This document shows positions 41,621-50,064 of a stretch of 64,000 bases of DNA, one piece after another. The DNA is from Roseateles asaccharophilus (GTDB taxonomy: Bacteria; Pseudomonadota; Gammaproteobacteria; Burkholderiales; Burkholderiaceae_C). The stretch lies in the NCBI RefSeq assembly GCF_004362405.1, contig NZ_SNXE01000003.1, forward strand, positions 411,304-475,303. The letters are read 5' to 3'. A program made the position numbers and the translations under genes. Every line of letters begins with the position of its first letter. Positions within the stretch are counted from its first letter, which is position 1. The notes beneath the pieces are model-generated. The model saw only the letters and a program-made list of their open reading frames with translations. It did not search any database and was not told the DNA's origin.

Positions 41621-42466
41621 TCAGGCCGCCTCCAGAAAGCGCTCCACCAGGGCGAACTGCTCCGGCACATTGAGCGCCGGTGCATGACCGCAGCCCGCAA
41701 TGGTGGCCACCACCGCGCGCGGACCGCGCTGGCGCATGGCCTCGGCGGTTTCGGCCAGCAGCAGGTCCGAGTCCTCACCACGCAGGCAGAGCACGGGCAG
41801 GTTCAGGCTGTCCCAGGCGTCCCACAAATCATAGTCCTGGGGGTGCGCGATGAACTGCCGCACCATGGCCGGGTCGTAGTGCGGGGTGACGCGGCCATCG
41901 GGCAGACGGCGCACCGAGGTCTCGGTGAGCTGACGCCACTGGACGTCGCTGAGCCAGCCATAGGGCTTGTAGACCTGACGGAAATACTGCTCCAGCTCGC
42001 TGACGGTGTCGAAGGCCGAGGGTTGCCCGGCATAGCTGCGTATGCGCGCGATGGCCGGCGCCGCCAGCTCGGGGCCGTTGTCATTGAGCACCAGGCGGCG
42101 AATACGGCCTCGCAGGCTGGTGGCCGCGGCCAGGGTGCCGATGGCGCCGCCCATGGACGTGCCCACCCAGTGGAACTGCTGCAGGCCCAGCTGATCCACC
42201 AGGGCGGTAGCCAGCTTCACATAGAAGTCCAGGCAGTACTCGCGATCGGGCTCGGGGCTCCATTGCGAGAGGCCGCGGCCTATCGTGTCCGGCGCGATCA
42301 CGCGATAGCGGCTGCTCAGATGGCGGGCCAGCTCGTCCATATCGCGGCCGGTGCGTGCCAGGCCATGCCAGGCGATCACGGTCTCGGCATGCTCTGAGCC
42401 CCACTCGACATAGTGGATCTCACGGCCGTGGCAGCTCAGGTAGTGGGAGCTGGGACTGGCAGACAT
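41621..42466 (-). CDS. Alpha/beta hydrolase
   Basis: A 281-residue cytoplasmic serine hydrolase. The oxyanion region is AWHGLARTG near residue 33, the nucleophile Ser104 is in GTSMGG, the acid likely lies in CLRGEDSDLLL, and the histidine in GCGHAPAL. This catalytic set is intact. The lid has YKPYGWLSDVQW. It resembles esterases and C-C bond hydrolases, with no clear substrate. The ATG at 42466 has AGGAG upstream and gives the standard length. The next upstream gene on this strand (3HB-oligomer hydrolase) ends 87 bp away, so shared transcription is possible. Confidence 0.83.
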   Translation of the reverse strand: MSASPSSHYLSCHGREIHYVEWGSEHAETVIAWHGLARTGRDMDELARHLSSRYRVIAPDTIGRGLSQWSPEPDREYCLDFYVKLATALVDQLGLQQFHWVGTSMGGAIGTLAAATSLRGRIRRLVLNDNGPELAAPAIARIRSYAGQPSAFDTVSELEQYFRQVYKPYGWLSDVQWRQLTETSVRRLPDGRVTPHYDPAMVRQFIAHPQDYDLWDAWDSLNLPVLCLRGEDSDLLLAETAEAMRQRGPRAVVATIAGCGHAPALNVPEQFALVERFLEAA

Positions 42467-42553
42467 GGTGGGGCTCCTCTTCTTTTGGGTATCCAGTGGG
42501 GGGCCGCAGCCGGGCCTGAGGGCAGGCACGGCCGCGGCATCAGGCTGGGCGTC

Positions 42554-44701
42554 TCAGTCCGGAACGTTGACGGTGCTCCCGCTGAAGGCGATGCGATCGC
42601 CCGCGGCCGGGTTGCTGGCAATGGGCGGCACATTGGCCGCGGTGATGGCGGGTGCCGCACCGGCGGTGCCGCCGCGCGGCACGGTGCGCAGCACCTGGCT
42701 GGGCGGCAGGGCCGTGCCCTTCTTCAGGTTGTCATACACGGCATCCAGGGCCCGGAACAGATAGAGGTGCAGGGGCACATAACGGCTGTCATAGCCCGGC
42801 AGCACGGCGGGCAGGCCGATGAAGCCGTCGAAGTGCTGGGCATTGGTGACCTCGATATAGCTGAGCTTGCTGGCCGCGCCCTCGGCCAGCTTGTTCAGAC
42901 CGTAGTAGGGCCGCGAGGTGTGGTTGACGGGCAGCAGGGCGTCGGAGCGACCGTGCACGATCAGGGCCGGCTTGCCGCGCAGATTGCCGTTGCGGCGGGT
43001 TTCGTTGATGCCGGTCTGCAGACGGGCGGCCGCGGCATCGGTGCCGCTCAGCAGATTGCGCAGACACAGGGCGCCGTCGATATTGAAGTCCTGTTTGCCG
43101 GTGCTGGGCGAGAGCGAGAGCAGATCGCGCAGCGGCCCGCCCACGCTCAGGTTGTTGACCAGCTGCACGCCGGCGCTGGGCGGCACGCCGTTGCCGGTGG
43201 CAAACATGCCGGCCAGGGCCGCAGGGGCCAGGTCATTCACCACACCGGCCGCGCTGGTCGAGGCATAGCTGTAGCCGCAGAGATGGTCCTTGACGCTGGC
43301 GCGCGACAAGGCGTTGGCAAAGGTCACGGTCACGGCCGAGGCAATCTCGAAGGCGGCATGCGAGGCATGCAGCGCATCGGACTCCGCCTCCCAGCCGTAC
43401 TTGCGCATCTGCTGCAGGGCGGCCTGGGCCAGATCGGCGGTGGAGGATGAAGCCGCGCCGGGCAGCAGGCCCTTGGCCGACAGGGCCGCGCAGCGGTTGG
43501 CGGCAAAAGACGCCACCACAAAGCCCGCGCCAGGCACACCGGCCTGGGCCAGCGCCGCGCAGGGCTGGTAGAGATTGGCCAGGCTGGTGTAGTCGTAGAG
43601 CGTGCGGGCGCTGGCGCTCACCGTCGTGCCGCCGCGCTGCACCGTCACGCCCGGATTGGCCGGCAGCTGCACCGCCGGCTCCGAGACCGCCACGCCGCTG
43701 ATCAGGCCCTTGCTGTCCAGCTCGGCCGCGGCAATCGCCGCACCGCCGCCATTGGAGATGCTGGAGGCAATGGTGAGGATGTCGCCGGCCTTGTAGCGCA
43801 GCTTGCGCTTGCCGCTGGCGGCATCGGCCTCGCCATAGCTCTCGTTGAGCACGTAGTAGGCGAACTCCACCGCCTGCAGGGTGTAGACACCCCAGTCCTT
43901 CTCGGGGTTGCGGCCGCTATGGGCATGCTTGAACGCCAGCCGCTTGGGCGTGCTCGCGTTGAAGCTGCCCAGCTCGGCGGCCGAGAGCCCGCTCTGGAAG
44001 GCCGCGTTCTTGCCGGCCGCCAGGGCACTGCTGCGCGTGCCGTCGATCAGGGGCACGGTATCGCTGCCCAGATCATGCGGGGCCGCCCCGGTGCCCTTGT
44101 CGGTGTAGGCCACGGCGCAGCCCCGGCGCAGTCCCCACTCGCCGGTGGAAATGGCGCCGTAAACGCCGCGCGAGCCCGAGGAGGTGGCGGTAATCAGGCA
44201 GGGGTTGGCGGGGTCGAAGTTGCTGGGCACCTGCACCATCAGGGTGGCGTTGATGGCCCCGCTGCCATCGTCGCTGTAGGCAATGTACTCGGTGCCCGCC
44301 ACCTTGCCCTCGCCGCTGCCGGCCACGCCGGCGGCGTCCACATTGGGGCCGTAGAGAACGCCATAGCCGCCGGCGCTGCTCATGTCCACCAGGGCGCGGT
44401 AGTTGTTGTAGATGGCGGCACGACGCAGCTCGGCCGCCGTGGGCTTGAGCGGATCGGCATAGGCGGGCGCCACGGCACTGGCCAGGCCGGTCTTGCCCAG
44501 GCCGGCAGTCAGCAGATCGTCGGTATTGCCGTCGTAGCGGGTGCTCTGGATGCTGCCCAGAAAGCCGGGCTTCTCATTGAGGGCGGGCGGGGTCTCATCA
44601 TCGCCGCCGCAGGCCGACAGCAGGGCCACGCCGGCGGCCAGGGCCGTCAGCGTGAGGGCAGAGAGTGGCCGACGGCCCGAACGCGAAGGTGCACGCTTCA
44701 T
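42554..44701 (-). CDS. D-(-)-3-hydroxybutyrate oligomer hydrolase (lipoprotein form)
   Basis: A 715-residue hydrolase that cleaves 3-hydroxybutyrate oligomers from degraded polyhydroxybutyrate to monomer. It belongs to the 3HB-oligomer hydrolase family, recognised from RSTRYDG-like opening, the RGVYGAISTGEWGLRRGCAVAY segment, GVYTLQAVEFAYYVLNE, and the nucleophile Ser316 in SISNGGG. The N-terminus is a lipoprotein signal with lipobox LLSAC (Cys31) and an acidic GGDDE run after it. The ATG at 44701 is chosen as the signal start. The presence of this gene indicates that the organism can use extracellular or periplasmic PHB-derived oligomers. Confidence 0.9.
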   Translation of the reverse strand: MKRAPSRSGRRPLSALTLTALAAGVALLSACGGDDETPPALNEKPGFLGSIQSTRYDGNTDDLLTAGLGKTGLASAVAPAYADPLKPTAAELRRAAIYNNYRALVDMSSAGGYGVLYGPNVDAAGVAGSGEGKVAGTEYIAYSDDGSGAINATLMVQVPSNFDPANPCLITATSSGSRGVYGAISTGEWGLRRGCAVAYTDKGTGAAPHDLGSDTVPLIDGTRSSALAAGKNAAFQSGLSAAELGSFNASTPKRLAFKHAHSGRNPEKDWGVYTLQAVEFAYYVLNESYGEADAASGKRKLRYKAGDILTIASSISNGGGAAIAAAELDSKGLISGVAVSEPAVQLPANPGVTVQRGGTTVSASARTLYDYTSLANLYQPCAALAQAGVPGAGFVVASFAANRCAALSAKGLLPGAASSSTADLAQAALQQMRKYGWEAESDALHASHAAFEIASAVTVTFANALSRASVKDHLCGYSYASTSAAGVVNDLAPAALAGMFATGNGVPPSAGVQLVNNLSVGGPLRDLLSLSPSTGKQDFNIDGALCLRNLLSGTDAAAARLQTGINETRRNGNLRGKPALIVHGRSDALLPVNHTSRPYYGLNKLAEGAASKLSYIEVTNAQHFDGFIGLPAVLPGYDSRYVPLHLYLFRALDAVYDNLKKGTALPPSQVLRTVPRGGTAGAAPAITAANVPPIASNPAAGDRIAFSGSTVNVPD

Positions 44702-44775
44702 CTCAAACGCCTTTCTTGGGAATCTGGCTTGCAAGCCAAGCCGGCTGCGGGAAGAAGAACAAGAAGAAGGAACGC

Positions 44776-45858
44776 TCAAAGGCGGCGCAGCGCGCGCAGG
44801 CGCCCGACAATGCCGCTGGGAAAGTGATAGACCGCCAGCACGAAGAGCAGGCCCAGCCAGAGCAGCCAGCGGTCGGGCGAGACCAGCTGGGACAGCACGG
44901 GAATGCCCTCCACCGCGACCGCGCCCAGCTTCATCAGGTCCTGCAGATAGTTCTGGGCCAGCACGAAGAGCGCGCTGCCCACCACGGCGCCGTAGATCGT
45001 GCCCATGCCACCGATCACCACGATCAGCAGGATGTCCAGCATGATCTCGAAGGACAGCGAGGTGTCCGGCCCGTTGTAGCGCAGCCAGAGCGCGAGCAGG
45101 GCTCCGGCCACGGTGGCGAAGAGCGCGGCCAGCACATTGGAGAGCGTGCGGTAGACCACGGTGCGGTAGCCGATGGCCTCGGCCCGGAAGTCGTTTTCAC
45201 GGATGGCCTGCAGCACCCGGCCGAAGGGCGAGTTCACGATGCGCAGCATCAGCAGCACCAGAGCCAGGGCCACGACGAAGAGCAGGTAGTAGGAGGCAAA
45301 GCGCCCATCGATGCTGGCGCCCAGAAAGGGCTCTTCCAGGAACTCGGTGCCGGGCTGCAGCAGCTCGGGCACCTTGAAGTTCAGCCCGTCCTCGCCGCCG
45401 GTGAGCTCCGAGAGCTGGGAGGCCAGGGTCAGGAAGGCCGAGGCCACGGCCAGGGTGATCATGGCAAAGAAGATGGCCTTGACCCGCAGGCTGAACAGGC
45501 CGATCAGCAGGGACAGCAGCAGGGAGACGATGAGGGCGCCGGCAAGTCCTGCCCCCACCGCGGCCCAGCCCACCACGCCATCGTTCGCCATGCGGCTGCT
45601 GGCAATGGCAATGCCATAGGCCCCGATGCCGAAGAACATGGTGTGGGCAAAGCTGACGATGCCGGTATAGCCCAGCAGCAGGTCGTAGCTGGCCACCAGC
45701 ACGATGAAGATCAGGATCTTGGCCGCCACATTCAGGGCCTTGGTGCCCGGAAAGATGAAGGGCGTGAAGGCCAGGCCCAGCAGCACGACGAGCAGAAGCA
45801 GGCTCAGGACACGGCTGCGCGGCAGGTCGTGCGAGAGCAGGGAAGACACGATGCGCAT
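44776..45858 (-). CDS. livM: Branched-chain amino acid-type ABC transporter permease LivM
   Basis: A 360-residue inner-membrane permease of the LivM family with about ten hydrophobic segments. The conserved sequences are DLLLGYTGIVSFAHTMFFGIGAYG near the N-terminal third and the EAA-like cytoplasmic loop ENDFRAEAIGY, followed by TVAGALLALWLR and GGMGTIYGAVVG. The ATG at 45858 follows AGGAGA and begins 11 bp after the livH stop. It is the last gene of the livK-G-F-H-M set. Substrate could be an amino acid, amide, urea or aromatic acid. Confidence 0.93.
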   Translation of the reverse strand: MRIVSSLLSHDLPRSRVLSLLLLVVLLGLAFTPFIFPGTKALNVAAKILIFIVLVASYDLLLGYTGIVSFAHTMFFGIGAYGIAIASSRMANDGVVGWAAVGAGLAGALIVSLLLSLLIGLFSLRVKAIFFAMITLAVASAFLTLASQLSELTGGEDGLNFKVPELLQPGTEFLEEPFLGASIDGRFASYYLLFVVALALVLLMLRIVNSPFGRVLQAIRENDFRAEAIGYRTVVYRTLSNVLAALFATVAGALLALWLRYNGPDTSLSFEIMLDILLIVVIGGMGTIYGAVVGSALFVLAQNYLQDLMKLGAVAVEGIPVLSQLVSPDRWLLWLGLLFVLAVYHFPSGIVGRLRALRRL

Positions 45859-45869
45859 GCGGCTCTCCT

Positions 45870-46928
45870 TCAGCGGCTGGTGACCGGATAAAGCCCTTGG
45901 GGCCGCCACAGCAGGATGGCGACCATCAGGCCGATGTTGGAGAACAGCGCCACCTTGGGCGCCAGAAAGCCGGTGTAGTTGGCCATCAGGCCCACCAGCA
46001 GGGCACCCACAAAGCAGCCGAGTGTGGAGCCCAGGCCGCCGATGATGATGACGATGAAGATCAGGGTGTTGACCTGGGCGCCGATCTGCGGCGTCACGCC
46101 CTGCTGGTACAGACCCCAGAGCACACCGCCCAGGCCCGCCAGCGCCGAGCCGCCCACGAAGACCGCCACGAAGAGGCGGCGGATGCGATAGCCCAGGCTC
46201 TCCACCATCTCGCGGTCCTGCACGCCGGCGCGGATCAGCAGCCCGAGCTTGGTGCGGTTGAGCAGGAGCAGCAGGCCGACAAACACCAACAGCCCCACGG
46301 CAGCCGCCAGCAGGCGCAGCTTCTCCACCGCCACATCGCCGGGCAGGAGCAGGGCACCGCGCAGACCTTGCGGCGGCGGCAGCGGCGTGAGCTGGGCGCC
46401 CCAGATCACCTTGATCAGCTCCTCGCCGATGATCATGCCGCCCATGGTGATCAGGATCTGCTTGAGGTGCATGCCGTAGACCGGCCGCACCAGCACCCGC
46501 TCGAAGGCCAGCCCCACGCCGCCGGCCACCGCCATGCCCACCAGGGCCGCCAGGCCCACGGCCAGCAGATTCAGGGCCAGGGAGGGGCTGGCCACCCAGC
46601 CGCCCATGGCCCCCAGCACCGTGGTGGCCATGAAGGCGCCCAGGGCGATGAAGACGCCGTGGCCGAAGTTCAGCACGTCCATCAGGCCAAAGACCAGGGT
46701 CAGGCCCGAGGCGATGATGAAGATGATCAGGCCCATGGCCAGACCGGCCAGGGTCAGGGTGGCCCAGCTGCTGGGGCTGCCGATCAGCGGCAGGGCCAGC
46801 CCGGCCAGGCCCGCCAGCAAGGCCAGGGGAATCCAGTCGAAGCGCGCCTTGGGAACGGCCGCGGCCGGCTCGGGACTGGCCGGGCTGGAAGGATTGGCGG
46901 AAGGGGCAGTGCTCATGCTCGTGCTCAT
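45870..46928 (-). CDS. livH: Branched-chain amino acid-type ABC transporter permease LivH
   Basis: A 352-residue permease partner of LivM. The N-terminus has a Ser/Ala/Pro-rich cytoplasmic tail of about 35 residues, then SGLTLVFGLMDVLNFGHGVFIALGAF (the LivH signature) and the cytoplasmic ENREMVESLGY-type loop (VQDREMVESLGYRIRR), followed by GGLGSTLGCFVGALLVG. The ATG at 46928 is used; a second in-frame ATG four codons on is possible. It is 19 bp after the livF stop. Confidence 0.93.
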   Translation of the reverse strand: MSTSMSTAPSANPSSPASPEPAAAVPKARFDWIPLALLAGLAGLALPLIGSPSSWATLTLAGLAMGLIIFIIASGLTLVFGLMDVLNFGHGVFIALGAFMATTVLGAMGGWVASPSLALNLLAVGLAALVGMAVAGGVGLAFERVLVRPVYGMHLKQILITMGGMIIGEELIKVIWGAQLTPLPPPQGLRGALLLPGDVAVEKLRLLAAAVGLLVFVGLLLLLNRTKLGLLIRAGVQDREMVESLGYRIRRLFVAVFVGGSALAGLGGVLWGLYQQGVTPQIGAQVNTLIFIVIIIGGLGSTLGCFVGALLVGLMANYTGFLAPKVALFSNIGLMVAILLWRPQGLYPVTSR

Positions 46929-46947
46929 GCCGGTTCTCTTTGCTTGC

Positions 46948-47700
46948 TCATTGATGCGCCGCCAGGGACAGGCCCAGCAGACGCTGCTGCAGTGCCTCGT
47001 CGGCGGACAACTCGGCCATGGCACCGCTGTGCACGATGCGGCCGTCGTCCATCACGGCCACCCGGTCGCCCAGGGCCTTGGCCACCATGAAGTTCTGCTC
47101 CACCAGGAGCACGGTGGCGCCGCCGCTGCGCTTGAGTTCGCGCAGGGCCTCCACCAGATTGAGCACGATGGCCGGGGCCAGGCCCTTGCTGGGCTCGTCG
47201 ATCAGCAAGAGGCGGCGCGGCTCCACCATGGCGCGGGCAATGGCCAGCATCTGCTTCTGGCCACCGCTGAGCTTGCCCGCGGGGTAGAGCCAGAACTTCT
47301 TGAGCGCGGGAAAGAGCTGGAACAGCCAGTCCAGGCGCTGGGTGTCCATCTGCTCCAGGGAGCGCGCACGGCGCGCGGCCAGCAGCAGGTTCTCGCGCAC
47401 CGTGAGGTCGCCGAAGATGCCCATGTTCTCGGGCACATAGGCGATATCGCAGCGCTGGGTGATCTCGGGCGTGGGCAGGCGGGTGATGGGCTGGCCGTCG
47501 AAGCGGATCTCGCCACGGCTGGCCTGCCACAAGCCCATGATGGTGCGCAGGGTGCTGGTCTTGCCCGCGCCATTGCGGCCCAGCAGCATGGTCAGCTGGC
47601 CAGCGGGCACTTCCAGGTTCACGCCGTGCAGGATGTGATACGCGCCCACATGGGTGTGTACGTCCTGCAGCGAGAGCAGGTTTTTGGGCGTATCGCTCAT
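46948..47700 (-). CDS. livF: Branched-chain amino acid-type ABC transporter ATPase LivF
   Basis: A 250-residue ATPase. Walker A is GRNGAGKTS near residues 41-49, the signature LSGGQKQML near 143, and Walker B LLLIDEPSKGLAP near 166, with the switch His region LVEQN. The start overlaps the livG stop by four bases (ATGA), so translation is coupled. In LivFG transporters, LivF and LivG form the ATPase pair. All key residues are intact. Confidence 0.95.
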   Translation of the reverse strand: MSDTPKNLLSLQDVHTHVGAYHILHGVNLEVPAGQLTMLLGRNGAGKTSTLRTIMGLWQASRGEIRFDGQPITRLPTPEITQRCDIAYVPENMGIFGDLTVRENLLLAARRARSLEQMDTQRLDWLFQLFPALKKFWLYPAGKLSGGQKQMLAIARAMVEPRRLLLIDEPSKGLAPAIVLNLVEALRELKRSGGATVLLVEQNFMVAKALGDRVAVMDDGRIVHSGAMAELSADEALQQRLLGLSLAAHQ

Positions 47701-48452
47701 GCGGCCTCCGGCATGGCGGCGCCCAGATAGGCCTGCTGCACCACGGGCGAGGCGATCACGGTGGCGGGGTCACCATCGGCCACCAGCTGGCCCATATGCA
47801 GCACGATGATGCGGTCGGCCAGCTCGCGCACCACATCCATCTTGTGCTCCACCAGCAGGATGGTGTGCCGGCCCTCGGCCTTGAGTTCGCGAATCAGGTC
47901 CAGCACCACGGGCACCTCGTCCACGCTCATGCCGGCGGTGGGTTCATCGAACATATAGACCTTGGGCTGCAGGGCGATCAGCATGGCCACCTCCAGCTTG
48001 CGCTGGTCGCCATGCGGCAGGCTGGCCGCGGGCGCGTCCATGCGGGCCGTGAGCCGCACCCGCTCCACCAGGGCGCGGGCCTCGTCCAGGAGCTCGCGGT
48101 GATGCAGCCAGACCGTGAGGAAGTCCAGGCCCTGGCCGCGCCGCGCCTGCACCGCCAGGCGCACGTTCTCCAGCACCGAGAGGTTGGGGAAGAGCTGGGT
48201 CAGCTGGAAGGCCCGCCCCAGACCGCGCCGCGTGCGCTGCGGCGCCGAAAGCGGGGTCAGGTCATGCCCATCCAGCGAGACCGTACCGGCACTGGCCCGC
48301 AGCTGCCCCGAGATCAGGTTGAAGTAGGTGGTCTTGCCCGCGCCATTGGGACCGACGATGGCCGTCAGCGTGCCCGGCTTGAAGGCGCAGGAGACGCGGT
48401 CGACGGCCACATGGCCGCCGAAGCGGATGGTGAGATCACGGGTTTCAAGCAT
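47697..48452 (-). CDS. livG: Branched-chain amino acid-type ABC transporter ATPase LivG
   Basis: A 251-residue ATPase with Walker A GPNGAGKTT near residues 34-42, a divergent signature LPHGDQRKLE in place of LSYGxQR (serine replaced by proline-histidine-glycine order as often in the LivG/UrtD group), Walker B VYMFDEPTAGMS and switch LVEHKMD. The UrtD-type 'HGDQRKLE' segment hints at an amide- or urea-like substrate rather than leucine, but only as a hint. It is separated from livK by a 156-bp gap with a hairpin. Confidence 0.93.
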   Translation of the reverse strand: MLETRDLTIRFGGHVAVDRVSCAFKPGTLTAIVGPNGAGKTTYFNLISGQLRASAGTVSLDGHDLTPLSAPQRTRRGLGRAFQLTQLFPNLSVLENVRLAVQARRGQGLDFLTVWLHHRELLDEARALVERVRLTARMDAPAASLPHGDQRKLEVAMLIALQPKVYMFDEPTAGMSVDEVPVVLDLIRELKAEGRHTILLVEHKMDVVRELADRIIVLHMGQLVADGDPATVIASPVVQQAYLGAAMPEAA

Positions 48453-48519
48453 TGGGGGTCTTGAACAAAGTGCACAGCCCGAGGCGTAGCGAGCGGACGC
48501 GGGACTAGGCGCGGGGGGA

Positions 48520-48562
48520 CCCGTGGACCGGAACGTACTTCCTGTACGTGAGGATCCACGGG
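48520..48562 (-). repeat. Large imperfect palindrome between livK and livG
   Basis: Outer arms CCCGTGGA (48520-48527) and TCCACGGG (48555-48562) and inner arms ACGTAC (48533-48538) and GTACGT (48544-48549) enclose a TTCCT loop, with a five-base internal loop on each side. It has no T-tract. It may be a REP-like element or an RNA processing/stability hairpin that lets the receptor gene be expressed more strongly than the downstream permease genes. Confidence 0.75.
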
Positions 48563-48608
48563 GGGGGCCGCAACGACGGCCTGCGTTCGCGCAGTAGCCG
48601 AGCGCGAT

Positions 48609-49820
48609 TCAGCGCTTGTTGCGGATGGGAACCTGCATCTCTTCCGGCTTGATCTCTCGCACCAGCTCGGGCACCCCCCAGGGAAAGGCCGGATCCACCT
48701 TGATCTTGAAGTGATACATGGACTGCATGGCCTGATGATCCTCGGGGCGGAAGGTCATCTTCCCCTTGGGCGTCTCGAAGCTCATGCCCTCCATGGTCTT
48801 GATCAGCTTGTTGGTGCTGGTCTCGCCGCCGGTCTTCTTGAGCGCCTCGACCACGGCAATGGCGGCCGTCATGCCGCCCGCGGTGAAGAAGTCCGGCGGG
48901 CTCTTGAACTGCTTGTAGTGGTTGGCCACCAGCCACTCATTGGCCGGATTCTTGGGAATGCCGAAGTAGTAGTAGGTGGCGCCCTCCATGCCGGGGAAGG
49001 CCTTGTAGTTCGCCATGGCCGGCAGGATGTTGCCGCCGGTGGCGATCTCGATGCCGTAGCGCTTGAGATCCAGATCGGCGATCTTGAAGGGATTACCGGC
49101 GCCGGCCCAGATGATGAAGATCACCTTGCGGCCGGGCTGGTCCTTGAGCTTGTCGATCAGGCGCTGGGCCCCGGCGGTGAAGTCGGTGGTGGTGGTGGGC
49201 AGGTATTCCTCATGGACGATCTTGGCCTTCTTGACCGCGTCCTTGAAGGCCTTCACACCGTCACGGCCAAAGGCATAGTCCTGGGCCAGGGTGGCGATGG
49301 TCACGCCCGGCTTGTCCAGGGCCACCGCATTGGAGATCGCGTCCTGCGAGCTGTTGCGGCCGGTGCGGAAGATGTACTTGTTCCACTTGTCGCCGGTGAT
49401 GGAGTCGGCCACGGCGGGCTCCACCAGCAGGATCTTCTTGTACTCCTCGGCCACCGGCAGCAGGGCCAGGGCCACGCCCGAGGAGGTGGGGCCCACAGCC
49501 AGATCCGCCTTGTCGTCACCATAGGCGGCGGCCAGCAGGCTCTTGCCCACATCGGGCTTGCCCTGGTCGTCCTTCTCGATGACCACGATCTTCTTGCCCG
49601 CCACCGTCATGGTGCCGCCGGTGGCGTAGTCCAGGCCCATCATGAAACCGGTCTGGGTCTGCTTGCCATAGGCTTCCAGCGGACCGGTCTTGCTGTAGAT
49701 ATGGGCGATGCGAATTTCCTTGCCCTGGGCCAGGGCGGTGCCCGGCAGGCCCAGGGTGCCCAAGGTGGCCGCTGCGGCGGCAATGGCCAGCAGCGAGCGG
49801 CGGCTCGTGTTCGTCCTCAT
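48609..49820 (-). CDS. livK: Branched-chain amino acid-type ABC transporter substrate-binding protein LivK
   Basis: A 403-residue periplasmic receptor. The signal sequence carries RRSLL (Tat-like) but is a typical Sec-length hydrophobic peptide (AIAAAAATLGTLGLPGTALAQ), so either route is possible. The mature protein opens with KEIRIAHIYSKTGPLEAYGK, the class 5/6 binding-protein start, with VGPTSSGVALA and IIWAGAGN downstream. Lys/Thr-rich loops contact the ligand. The ATG at 49820 has AGGAGA eight bases upstream and a sigma-54 promoter 60 bp further upstream. The pocket residues do not let me name the ligand; amides, aromatic acids and amino acids are all possible. Confidence 0.93.
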   Translation of the reverse strand: MRTNTSRRSLLAIAAAAATLGTLGLPGTALAQGKEIRIAHIYSKTGPLEAYGKQTQTGFMMGLDYATGGTMTVAGKKIVVIEKDDQGKPDVGKSLLAAAYGDDKADLAVGPTSSGVALALLPVAEEYKKILLVEPAVADSITGDKWNKYIFRTGRNSSQDAISNAVALDKPGVTIATLAQDYAFGRDGVKAFKDAVKKAKIVHEEYLPTTTTDFTAGAQRLIDKLKDQPGRKVIFIIWAGAGNPFKIADLDLKRYGIEIATGGNILPAMANYKAFPGMEGATYYYFGIPKNPANEWLVANHYKQFKSPPDFFTAGGMTAAIAVVEALKKTGGETSTNKLIKTMEGMSFETPKGKMTFRPEDHQAMQSMYHFKIKVDPAFPWGVPELVREIKPEEMQVPIRNKR

Positions 49821-49879
49821 GATGGCTGTCTCCTGATGGCGGGCGCCTCGAAAGCGGGCGCGCTCGGCCAGAACAGAAC

Positions 49880-49894
49880 GCAAGGGCTATGCCT
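49880..49894 (-). promoter_or_regulatory. Sigma-54 (-24/-12) promoter for livK
   Basis: On the minus strand the sequence AGGCATAGCCCTTGC has the GG (-24) and GC (-12) elements twelve bases apart, with TTGC exact and GGCAT differing from GGCAC by one base. Transcription would begin near 49868, giving a leader of about 48 bases. The gene immediately upstream encodes a sigma-54 activator. Confidence 0.75.
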
Positions 49895-49959
49895 GGGGCC
49901 TCAGACCTGGCGATAACCCCTATGACCAGCCCCGCAAACACCCACAGGCGGCTCCATCA

Positions 49960-50039
49960 GTGTCACGAACCATGCCTCTGATGCCTCCAAGGACCTGATC
50001 ACAAAGCCGACACTGCCTGAATTTCAGACACCGTGACAC
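49960..50039. promoter_or_regulatory. Candidate enhancer (UAS) with inverted repeats upstream of the livK promoter
   Basis: A perfect 8-bp inverted repeat, GTGTCACG (49960-49967) and CGTGACAC (50032-50039), flanks a 17-base near-palindrome TGCCTGAATTTCAGACA (50014-50030). All lie 90-170 bp upstream of the predicted start, the usual distance for a sigma-54 enhancer bound by the Fis-type helix-turn-helix of the adjacent activator. Confidence 0.5.
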
Positions 50040-50064
50040 CGAGAGGTGCCCAGACTCCGGACAC

